Shown here in pieces: positions 1 through 4,991 of a DNA stretch of 5,948 nucleotides. The stretch is from Mageeibacillus sp. UBA5442. Lineage in GTDB: Bacteria > Bacillota > Clostridia > Saccharofermentanales > DTU023. The notes beneath the pieces were generated by a model. It saw only the letters and a program-made list of their open reading frames with translations, had not been told where the DNA came from and did no database searches. The stretch is from assembly GCA_002427475.1 (NCBI GenBank), contig DIRG01000090.1, positions 1 to 5,948 on the forward strand, given 5' to 3'. The stretch's first letter is position 1. Every line of letters starts with the position of its first letter. The translations under genes were made by a program, and so were the position numbers.

Positions 1-788
1 ATTTCTTTCTTGTCTTCCTCGGGATAAGATGGTCTGTCAATATCTAGAGTTACAGAGCGTCCAACCATCATATCGGTAAGGGATTGTACGGTCGCATCTT
101 TAGTTTCAAGAGTATCGATATATTCGCCGCGTCTTAATACGGTAACGCGGTCGGAAACATCGAGAACTTCTTGTAGTTTGTGAGTAATAAGGATGATTGA
201 CTTGCCATCATCACGCATAGTACGCATGATATCAAAGAGCATTTCAGTTTCCTGTGGGGTCAGTACAGCTGACGGCTCATCCAGTATTAATATTTCAGCC
301 CCGCGATAAAGTGCCTTAATGATCTCTACAGTTTGTTTTTCAGATACTGACATGTTATAAACTTTCTTGTCAGGATCGAGCTCAAAACCGTAGCGATTAA
401 TGATTTCTTTTACACCCGTTGAAAGTTTGTTGCGATTGATGGTCATTGAACCATCTAAACCTAAGACAATATTTTCAGCTGCTGTAAAAACATCAATCAA
501 TTTAAAATGCTGATGTACCATTCCAATATTGAGGCTAAACGCATCATTGGGCTTGCATATTGCTACTGTCTGGCCATTAACCGTAATTGTTCCTTCATCG
601 GGAAAATAAATGCCTGCTAAGGCATTCATGAGAGTTGTCTTGCCGCTGCCATTCTCTCCTAGGAGAGACAAAATCTCCCCCTTACGCAAGTCCAGTCGGA
701 CGTCCTTTAGTGCCTGGACTTTGCCGAAAGATTTGTAGATGTGCCGCATTTCGACAACATTCTCAACAGTCTTCTCTTGGCTTGTCAA
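1..788 (-). CDS. ABC transporter ATP-binding protein, BMP/nucleoside (YufO/RbsA-like) type, N-terminal domain, partial
   Basis: This is the ATPase of a nucleoside/simple-sugar-type ABC importer, acting on the cytoplasmic face of the membrane. The visible 262 residues hold one complete nucleotide-binding domain: Walker A GENGSGKTT (about 44-52), Q-loop VHQHFKL (Q93), signature region SVSEKQ (147-152), Walker B ILILD with catalytic E171, and switch histidine in ITHK (H203). Family members have two such domains in about 500 residues, so the second half should lie beyond the left edge. The start is TTG at 788, preceded at 8 nt by AGGAGG; no ATG or GTG precedes it in frame. It lies 138 bp downstream of the BMP lipoprotein gene on the same strand, as expected for transporter partners, and permease genes would be expected further left. 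The signature has Ser where most members have the Gly of S-x-G-x-Q. Family assignment is firm; the substrate is inferred from the neighbour. Confidence 0.95.
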   Translation of the reverse strand, partial: MTSQEKTVENVVEMRHIYKSFGKVQALKDVRLDLRKGEILSLLGENGSGKTTLMNALAGIYFPDEGTITVNGQTVAICKPNDAFSLNIGMVHQHFKLIDVFTAAENIVLGLDGSMTINRNKLSTGVKEIINRYGFELDPDKKVYNMSVSEKQTVEIIKALYRGAEILILDEPSAVLTPQETEMLFDIMRTMRDDGKSIILITHKLQEVLDVSDRVTVLRRGEYIDTLETKDATVQSLTDMMVGRSVTLDIDRPSYPEEDKKE

Positions 789-796
789 AGTCGTAT

Positions 797-802
797 CCTC
801 CT
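797..802 (-). promoter_or_regulatory. Ribosome binding site that fixes the TTG start of the ABC ATPase gene
   Basis: The minus strand reads AGGAGG here, 8 nt before the TTG at 788. No other start codon in this frame has a ribosome binding site at a usable distance, so TTG is the likely initiation codon. Confidence 0.8.
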
Positions 803-816
803 CGTTAAACTGACAT

Positions 817-854
817 AAAAAATCTCGCCTCATAATTATTGCTATTTCGGCGAG
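817..854 (-). terminator. Weak U-tract hairpin (possible attenuator) between lipoprotein and ATPase genes
   Basis: Read on the minus strand, CTCGCC and GGCGAG form a 6-bp stem around a 19-nt loop. After one further base comes a run of six T. An A-run before the stem can pair with the T-run beyond one A-A mismatch. The large loop makes it weaker than a typical intrinsic terminator, so partial termination is more likely than a full stop. It lies just upstream of the ATPase ribosome binding site. Confidence 0.45.
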
Positions 855-859
855 TTTTT

Positions 860-887
860 CTAAGGCGCGTCTGGCGACGCGCCTTAG
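860..887 (-). promoter_or_regulatory. Perfect 12-bp stem-loop downstream of the BMP lipoprotein gene
   Basis: CTAAGGCGCGTC (860-871) and GACGCGCCTTAG (876-887) are exact reverse complements around a 4-nt loop. The hairpin begins 39 bp after the lipoprotein stop codon. On the transcribed (minus) strand it is followed by A rather than T residues, so it is not itself a classical terminator. Stable hairpins after binding-protein genes commonly protect the upstream message from 3' exonucleases; that role is inferred here. Confidence 0.7.
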
Positions 888-926
888 TTACTTCAGAAAT
901 TAATTAATGCAAAATACTCTGCCTAA

Positions 927-2132
927 TTATTCTGTTACCGTTATTCCTTCAAGAATGTGTTCCCAGGAAGGTGCTGAAGCAGGCTCGATAAATGTATCGC
1001 CTTCTTCGACCACAATTTCACCTTCGTTATTGTACAAAGGACCTGTGAAGACGTCCCAATCGCCGTTGACGATGCGATCACGGGCTTCTTCGATTGCTTC
1101 GGCGGTGCCTTCGGCGACAATTTCCTCGTTCAGAGGTGAAATGTCTACTGCGCCTTCAGATAAACCTTGGCTCCAGTCAACCGGGATTTCTTCGCCAGCG
1201 ACTAGTTTCTCAATTGCGAACTTCAGATAGATTGACCAATCCCAAACAGCAGAGGTCAAAGAAGCATTAGGTGCGGCTTCGCGCATGTCAGCGTTGTACC
1301 CTACATGGAAAACACCGTTCTGCTCTGCTGTGGTAGCACAAGCGGTAGAGTCGGCGTGTTGTCCGATGACGTCGCAGCCTGAGTCGATCAGAGCTTGAGC
1401 CATCTGGCCTTCCTTAACAGGATCGTGCCAGCTATAGGTGTATTTCACTTCCATAGTGACGTCAGGATTGACGCTCAAGGCACCCAGGTAGAATCCGCTC
1501 AGACCGGAGATGCACTCTGCGAAAGGTTGGGCAGCAACATAACCAAGTTTATTGGTTTCGGTTTTCAGGCCAGCTGCGATACCGGAGAGGTAACGAGCTT
1601 GATAGATGGCTCCGAAATAGTTGTGCATGTTGGGCAGACCGCTCATGCCGGCTTGATAGCCTGTAGCGTGGCAGAATTGAACTTCCGGATGCTCTTCTGC
1701 TACTTTGAGCATAAACTGTTCGTGGCCAAAGCTGGTTGCAAAAACAATGTGGCAACCTTGCTCAACAAGTTCACGCATAGCGTTTTCTGAGTCGGATGTT
1801 TCCGCCATGTTGAATTTGTTGATAATTTGGTCCTCGCGCAAACCGAGTTCCTCAGCCATTTTTTCGGTACCACGGTTGTGGTTGTAAGTGTAGCCTTGGT
1901 CGCTGGGGTCGGTAATGTGAACGAAGCCAACCTTAATGTTTTCGAGTGTGAGTTCGTCACCGGGCTCGACCGGATCGGGATCATCATCGGGATCATCATC
2001 GGGATCGGGTTCATCAACTGGGTCCGATGCTCCTGCCGACTCGGTTGTGTCCGGTTCATCTTCACTAGGTGCGCATGCAAACACTGAGAAGACTAGGACC
2101 AAGCTAAGAATAATAGCAATCCATTTTTTCAT
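927..2132 (-). CDS. BMP-family ABC transporter substrate-binding lipoprotein
   Basis: This is the extracellular ligand-binding subunit of an ABC importer of the BMP/PnrA family, whose characterised members bind nucleosides or nucleobases. Residues 1-19 are a lipoprotein signal peptide (MKKW, then a hydrophobic run), and C20 in VFAC is the predicted lipidation site. Residues 21-60 are a low-complexity Asp/Pro/Glu linker, probably a flexible tether from the membrane. The mature domain starts near residue 65. It shows family patterns such as FGAIYQARYLSGIAAG (173-188), GYVAA (197-201), SWHDP (234-238), GYNADM (278-283) and VWDW (296-299). ATG at 2132 has AGGAGG 9 nt upstream (2142-2147). The ATPase gene follows on the same strand, and a stem-loop follows the stop. 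The length of 401 residues is slightly above the usual size because of the linker. Family is clear; the exact ligand is not readable from sequence. Confidence 0.96.
   Translation of the reverse strand: MKKWIAIILSLVLVFSVFACAPSEDEPDTTESAGASDPVDEPDPDDDPDDDPDPVEPGDELTLENIKVGFVHITDPSDQGYTYNHNRGTEKMAEELGLREDQIINKFNMAETSDSENAMRELVEQGCHIVFATSFGHEQFMLKVAEEHPEVQFCHATGYQAGMSGLPNMHNYFGAIYQARYLSGIAAGLKTETNKLGYVAAQPFAECISGLSGFYLGALSVNPDVTMEVKYTYSWHDPVKEGQMAQALIDSGCDVIGQHADSTACATTAEQNGVFHVGYNADMREAAPNASLTSAVWDWSIYLKFAIEKLVAGEEIPVDWSQGLSEGAVDISPLNEEIVAEGTAEAIEEARDRIVNGDWDVFTGPLYNNEGEIVVEEGDTFIEPASAPSWEHILEGITVTE
1977..2000 (-). repeat. 12-bp tandem repeat encoding part of the Asp/Pro linker
   Basis: Two perfect copies of GGGATCATCATC (plus-strand reading) lie side by side, flanked by related partial units over about 1972-2015. 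They encode the DDDP repeats of the lipoprotein linker at about residues 40-54. Each unit is four codons, so changes in copy number would lengthen or shorten the tether without a frameshift. Confidence 0.85.
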
Positions 2133-2183
2133 TTATACTTTCCTCCTGTTTTTCCGCATATGTTCCGCGGTTGAATCAAGGTA

Positions 2184-2212
2184 ATGTTAGCATAGGAAAG
2201 CTTTCATCACAA
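2184..2212 (-). promoter_or_regulatory. Candidate promoter of the BMP transporter operon
   Basis: On the minus strand TTGTGA (2212-2207) and TAACAT (2189-2184) are separated by 17 bp. Each matches the sigma-A consensus at 4 of 6 positions. Start would be near 2177, giving a leader of about 45 nt ending in a strong ribosome binding site. The spacer contains the 10-bp perfect palindrome GAAAGCTTTC (2196-2205). The hexamer matches are modest, so this is tentative. Confidence 0.35.
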
Positions 2213-2213
2213 C

Positions 2214-2241
2214 TTGACAAGCATTTTAGTAAACCTATAAT
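2214..2241 (+). promoter_or_regulatory. Near-consensus sigma-A promoter on the plus strand
   Basis: TTGACA (2214-2219) and TATAAT (2236-2241) are both perfect consensus hexamers with a 16-bp spacer. Transcription would begin near 2248 and read towards the methyltransferase gene. No gene of normal size lies before 2594, so the product is either an unusually long leader (about 345 nt) or a separate small RNA or peptide transcript. The -35 box is one base from that of the candidate divergent promoter. Confidence 0.65.
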
Positions 2242-2244
2242 TTC

Positions 2245-2261
2245 TGTGGATATTATGCACA
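2245..2261. promoter_or_regulatory. Palindromic operator-like site over the predicted start point; also two facing DnaA-box-like sequences
   Basis: TGTGGATATTATGCACA is an inverted repeat with 8-bp arms matching at 7 of 8 positions around one central base. It begins 3 bp after the TATAAT box, so a bound protein would sit on the transcription start. The right half TTATGCACA fits the DnaA box consensus TTATNCACA exactly. The left half, read on the other strand, fits with one mismatch. Which protein binds, if any, cannot be told from sequence. Confidence 0.4.
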
Positions 2262-2593
2262 AGGATGTTCTAGAAATTTTGCTGCAGACAATTTGTCTTT
2301 GATTTATATTCACATTTTTAGGAGTATTATGAACAGCTGTGAGCTAGTAATTTCAGGATCTTTGGCGGTTTTTTTAAAATTGATTTTTATGTAAACTGCC
2401 TGAATAATAAGACATACTTTGAGAGTTATGAGTATACTATTATATGCAGAGAAAATTTCCTCCAGTGTGAAAATTACACAAACAATCAGTTTATATCTGT
2501 TCAAATATCTGAAATGGGTTTCACTGTTAAAATAGCTGTATAAATGAACTAGGCTTTTTCTATTCCTTATAATAGCGAGCCTGAAGGAGAAAT
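2262..2593 (+). other. Long AT-rich leader/intergenic stretch with hairpins, no assigned gene
   Basis: This stretch lies between the strong plus-strand promoter and the methyltransferase gene. It contains a small hairpin AGACA-ATT-TGTCT (2286-2298). A longer one pairs GGCGGTTT (2364-2371) with AAACTGCC (2393-2400), with an inner TAAAA/TTTTA stem. Neither is followed by a convincing T-run, so no terminator is called. A lone TATAAT at 2568-2573 could be a second, gene-proximal -10 box, but its -35 is poor and the leader would be only about 14 nt. No known riboswitch class was recognised. Confidence 0.4.
2329..2394 (+). CDS. Possible 21-residue leader peptide
   Basis: ATG at 2329 follows AGGAG (2320-2324) with a short 4-nt gap, and the frame ends at TAA (2392-2394). 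The product MNSCELVISGSLAVFLKLIFM is hydrophobic in its second half. It lies about 80 nt after the predicted start of the strong plus-strand promoter, and its 3' half overlaps the hairpin at 2364-2400. It could be a leader peptide or chance; no homologue is recognised. Confidence 0.2.
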   Translation: MNSCELVISGSLAVFLKLIFM

Positions 2594-3817
2594 ATGAAAA
2601 AACAACATAGAGATGATAAATACACACTGATTTTACCGGTTCTCTTTGGAAATGAACGTGCCCTATCCAATGAGCTCTTGAGGCTCGGTTTCTCAAAAGA
2701 GGCGTTTAGCCTCATAGATGGACGTGCTCTTGTTCAAGTTAGTGGAGAGGAAATGCCGCGAGCGCTTGCTTTATTAAATCTCAGTAGCCGCATTGCTGAG
2801 AGAGTTCTAATCCAATTGGGGGCAGCCACGGTTAAAGATTTTGATCAATTGTTTGAAGCAGTACGTAAACTACCGTGGCATAGATATCTCAATAAGGGTG
2901 CAGCCTTCACTGTCAGCGGCTATTCTCGCGATTCTGTCCTGACTAGTGTGCCTGCTTGCCAACGAGTTATCAAAAAGGCCATCGTCCTGTCCCTCTTGTC
3001 AGAGTTAGGTAAGCCGGAGGATGCCACTTTAGCTGAAGACCCGGCTCTTGGTGAGCATGAAATCCAGTTCAGTCTGCTCAATGATGAGCTGATCTTAATG
3101 ATGGATACAAGCGGTGAGCCTCTGCACAAGCGTTCATACCGTAAAAGAAGTCATCTTGCTCCTTTACGAGAGACGACCTCTGCCTCACTTCTAGAGTATT
3201 CCTATATAAGGAATGTATTGCTTCATGGCGGGGGTGTAATTGATCTTTTCACCGGTTCTGGCACATTGATTATTGAGGCGGCTATGATCGCCCTCGACCT
3301 GGCTCCTGGCAGATTACGTACCTTTGCAGCTGAACAATTTGATTTTGTGGGCGCACAAGCGTTTAAAGAACAGCGACAGGTCTTGAAAAAAAGAGAAGCG
3401 ATTATTGAGCAGGATGATACTTCGCGTTTCATAGCATTGGACATCGACTCTCATTCCATAAAACAGGCACAGGCAAATGCACGCTCCGCCCAAGTAGCTG
3501 ATCGAATTAAATTTATAGAAACTGACAGCACTAAGCTCGATTTCTCAGAGATTCTTGAACTGGCAGGGGGACGTGAAATCCTGCTTTTGGGAAATCCGCC
3601 TTACGGTGAAAGAATGGAGGATGAAGAGAAAGCCCGCGAAATTGCAGTCCGCTTAGGAGAGCGATTGGCCTATCCCTTGCGTGCTCAGAAGCACAGGGTC
3701 TCCTTGTCTCTAATCACCGCCGAAGAACATTTCGAGAAAGATTTTGGTTTGAAAGCCAAAAAGAAGCGAAAATTATACAACGGTTCCATTGCATGTACTC
3801 TTTATAACTATTACTAA
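2594..3817 (+). CDS. THUMP-domain class I SAM-dependent RNA methyltransferase (YpsC/RlmL-like)
   Basis: This is a cytoplasmic N2-guanine-type RNA methyltransferase; the best-known relative, the N-terminal half of E. coli RlmL, modifies 23S rRNA. The N-terminal part (about 1-165) corresponds to the ferredoxin-like and THUMP RNA-binding region. DTSGEPLHKRSYR (171-183) and LRETTSASLL (191-200) are typical linker motifs entering the Rossmann fold. DLFTGSGT (217-224) is the SAM-binding motif I, with L and T where relatives often have P and C. LDID (282-285) fits the acidic ribose-binding position, and NPPYGER (334-340) is the catalytic NPPY motif. The C-terminal KRKLYNGSIACTLY closes the domain as usual. 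At 407 residues the length is close to that expected for the family. ATG at 2594 has AAGGAG (2584-2589) just upstream. Confident on family; the exact modified base is inferred. Confidence 0.93.
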   Translation: MKKQHRDDKYTLILPVLFGNERALSNELLRLGFSKEAFSLIDGRALVQVSGEEMPRALALLNLSSRIAERVLIQLGAATVKDFDQLFEAVRKLPWHRYLNKGAAFTVSGYSRDSVLTSVPACQRVIKKAIVLSLLSELGKPEDATLAEDPALGEHEIQFSLLNDELILMMDTSGEPLHKRSYRKRSHLAPLRETTSASLLEYSYIRNVLLHGGGVIDLFTGSGTLIIEAAMIALDLAPGRLRTFAAEQFDFVGAQAFKEQRQVLKKREAIIEQDDTSRFIALDIDSHSIKQAQANARSAQVADRIKFIETDSTKLDFSEILELAGGREILLLGNPPYGERMEDEEKAREIAVRLGERLAYPLRAQKHRVSLSLITAEEHFEKDFGLKAKKKRKLYNGSIACTLYNYY

Positions 3818-3990
3818 ACCGTCTTCTTATTCATAAAAGCTGCAAGGAAATCAAGTTGTCATGATGACTATCAGACTTGTGCGCGAGTGGTGGACAGTGC
3901 ATAAAAGTTGATTTTCTATTCATGCTTAAAACGGACTGTTAATGGGCGTTACAGCAAATAGCCAAACAATCCTGCGGTTTATGGACAATA

Positions 3991-4015
3991 TTACGTTAGT
4001 GTTAAGATAGCGTAA
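3991..4015. repeat. 8-bp inverted repeat (hairpin or operator)
   Basis: TTACGTTA (3991-3998) faces TAGCGTAA (4008-4015) across a 9-nt loop; seven pairs are Watson-Crick and one is G-U if transcribed. No T-run follows, so it is not a terminator. It could be a dyad operator or part of an RNA. Confidence 0.45.
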
Positions 4016-4099
4016 AATAGGCGTTTCACAGGTCGAAAGACGGCAAAGCCTTGTCGCATGAGTTATACACAGACTTATTAACATTATTAACAATTTTTT

Positions 4100-4142
4100 G
4101 CCTTTCCAGCATCCTAAAAGAACTTTTGTTTGCTGAAAGGGC
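4100..4142. repeat. Long imperfect hairpin in the AT-rich intergenic region
   Basis: GCCTTTCCAGCA (4100-4111) pairs with TGCTGAAAGGGC (4131-4142) over 12 positions, with one G-U and one C-A. An inner AAAA/TTTT stem (4116-4119 with 4124-4127) extends it. A T-run lies on the 5' side on the plus strand, so neither strand shows hairpin followed by T-run. AT-rich DNA flanks both sides. Confidence 0.55.
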
Positions 4143-4216
4143 TGAAATTTATATACAATGATGATTAATAATTATTTTTGCGATGAATAATGTTTACAGA
4201 TTTCTTCAGGTTTAAG

Positions 4217-4245
4217 TTGTAAGCAAGGGCGGGCTACGTTAAAAT
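4217..4245 (+). promoter_or_regulatory. Likely upp promoter
   Basis: TTGTAA (4217-4222) and TAAAAT (4240-4245) are 17 bp apart and match the sigma-A hexamers at 4 and 5 of 6 positions. Start near 4252 gives a leader of about 90 nt. A weaker alternative upstream is TTGCTG (4130-4135) with TACAAT (4154-4159), spacer 18 bp. Confidence 0.5.
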
Positions 4246-4302
4246 GTGGGACAGAATGTCAGACAGTTTGCACGGTAGCTTGGCTCTTAATACCTGCCCA
4301 CA
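4245..4302 (+). promoter_or_regulatory. Foldable segment in the upp leader
   Basis: TGTGGG (4245-4250) can pair with CCCACA (4297-4302), enclosing a short GACA-GAA-TGTC hairpin and a GGTA...TACC stem, which suggests a junction. If transcription starts at 4252 the first strand of the closing stem would be missing, so the fold needs an upstream start. No known riboswitch or PyrR site is recognised. Confidence 0.2.
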
Positions 4303-4343
4303 CACCGCGCACATCACAGACAAGTTCTAGGAGGATTTAGCTG

Positions 4344-4991
4344 ATGAACGTAGAGAATGAAGCCGGAGATGTTTTCATCTTTGATCACCCATTAATTCAA
4401 CACAAAATTACAATGATGCGGGACAAGAACACCACTACTAAAGATTTTCGCGATCTAGTCAATGAAGTTGCCATGCTGATGGCTTATGAAGTGACGCGTG
4501 ATCTTCCGTTGAAAGACGTCGAAATTGAAACGCCGGTCTCTATGACGGTGGGCAGAAGTATCGCAGGAAAAGACCTTGCTTTGGTCCCGATTTTGCGCGC
4601 AGGCTTAGGGATGGTAGACAGTATGCTTAGACTAGTGCCGTCCGCCAAGGTTGGACACATCGGTCTGTACCGAGAACCGGAAACTTTGGAACCGGTCGAA
4701 TACTATTGCAAGCTGCCTGATGACATAGCAACTCGCGATGTCATCCTCTTAGATCCCATGCTAGCCACAGGAAATTCTGCAGTAGCAGCAGTAGAGTTTT
4801 TGAAGCAGCGCAATATTGAGAGTATCAAATTTGTTTGTCTAATAGCCGCTCCGGAAGGTATTAAGCATTTGCATACAGCTCATCCTGAGGTGCCGATTTA
4901 CTGTGCGGCTCTGGATGAGAAACTAAACGAACATGCCTACATCGTTCCGGGACTGGGAGACGCAGGAGATCGCTTGTTCGGCACTAAGTAG
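4344..4991 (+). CDS. upp: Uracil phosphoribosyltransferase
   Basis: This cytoplasmic enzyme joins uracil to PRPP to give UMP and pyrophosphate, the key step of uracil salvage. Family signatures are intact: TVGRSIAGKDLALVPILRAG (68-87), the PRPP-binding loop LDPMLATGNS (136-145), and the C-terminal uracil-binding stretch GLGDAGDRLFGT (203-214). At 215 residues it is a few longer than the usual 208-209, owing to the N-terminus. ATG at 4344 has AGGAGG 9 nt upstream (4329-4334), which supports the start. It appears to be a single-gene unit with its own promoter. Its stop codon is directly followed by the stop codon of the convergent FHA gene, leaving no room for a terminator between them. A BMP-type nucleoside transporter about 2.2 kb away fits a salvage theme, though it is on the other strand. 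Confidence 0.98.
   Translation: MNVENEAGDVFIFDHPLIQHKITMMRDKNTTTKDFRDLVNEVAMLMAYEVTRDLPLKDVEIETPVSMTVGRSIAGKDLALVPILRAGLGMVDSMLRLVPSAKVGHIGLYREPETLEPVEYYCKLPDDIATRDVILLDPMLATGNSAVAAVEFLKQRNIESIKFVCLIAAPEGIKHLHTAHPEVPIYCAALDEKLNEHAYIVPGLGDAGDRLFGTK

Larger units (their letters stand above)
3979..4157 (+). repeat. Five same-orientation TTATNNACA 9-mers resembling DnaA boxes
   Basis: The copies are TTATGGACA (3979), TTATACACA (4063), TTATTAACA (4075), TTATTAACA (4084) and TTATATACA (4149), all on the plus strand. The second is a perfect DnaA box (TTATNCACA); the others each differ at the sixth base only. The copies at 4075 and 4084 form an exact 9-bp tandem repeat, followed by an AT-rich run. 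A further single-mismatch box TTATTCATA lies at 3827. DnaA binding is an inference. Confidence 0.4.
3818..4343. other. 526-bp intergenic region rich in inverted repeats
   Basis: No gene of normal size is present. Visible contents in order: a CAAGT/ACTTG hairpin with inner GTCA/TGAC (3852-3879); an 8-bp inverted repeat (3991-4015); a compact paired element (4019-4055); a cluster of TTATNNACA 9-mers; a long imperfect hairpin (4100-4142); AT-rich tracts on both sides of it; the likely upp promoter; and a structured upp leader. No classical terminator with a T-run follows the methyltransferase stop. This is much longer than a simple promoter region needs. Confidence 0.6.

Noticed and set aside
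1395..1790. 131-codon plus-strand reading frame inside the BMP lipoprotein gene
   Set aside because: It is antisense to a clearly recognised gene, has no family features, and is explained as a shadow of the real coding frame.
1936..2184. Ser/Gly-rich plus-strand frame over the lipoprotein 5' end
   Set aside because: Its low-complexity repeats are simply the reverse complement of the Asp/Pro linker codons.
2195..2208. CcpA cre site around GAAAGCTTTC
   Set aside because: The central CG and at least two other positions of the cre consensus do not match.
2310..2696. 128-codon minus-strand frame across the leader and start of the methyltransferase gene
   Set aside because: It overlaps the start of a well-supported gene and crosses AT-rich intergenic DNA; the composition gives a meaningless hydrophobic/basic protein.
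3818..3905. Intrinsic terminator after the methyltransferase gene
   Set aside because: The small hairpin at 3852-3879 has a weak stem and is not followed by a T-run.
4026..4055. c-di-GMP-I (GEMM) riboswitch
   Set aside because: Only short strings match; the CAAACC strand, the GGTCTAA stretch and the second helix are missing, so it is listed only as an unexplained paired element.
4030..4062. tRNA or fragment because of the GGTCGAAAGAC string
   Set aside because: There is no T-loop consensus, acceptor stem or cloverleaf pairing around it.
3818..4343. Chromosomal replication origin
   Set aside because: DnaA-like boxes and AT-rich DNA are present, but dnaA, dnaN or other origin-linked genes are not seen, and most boxes have one mismatch.
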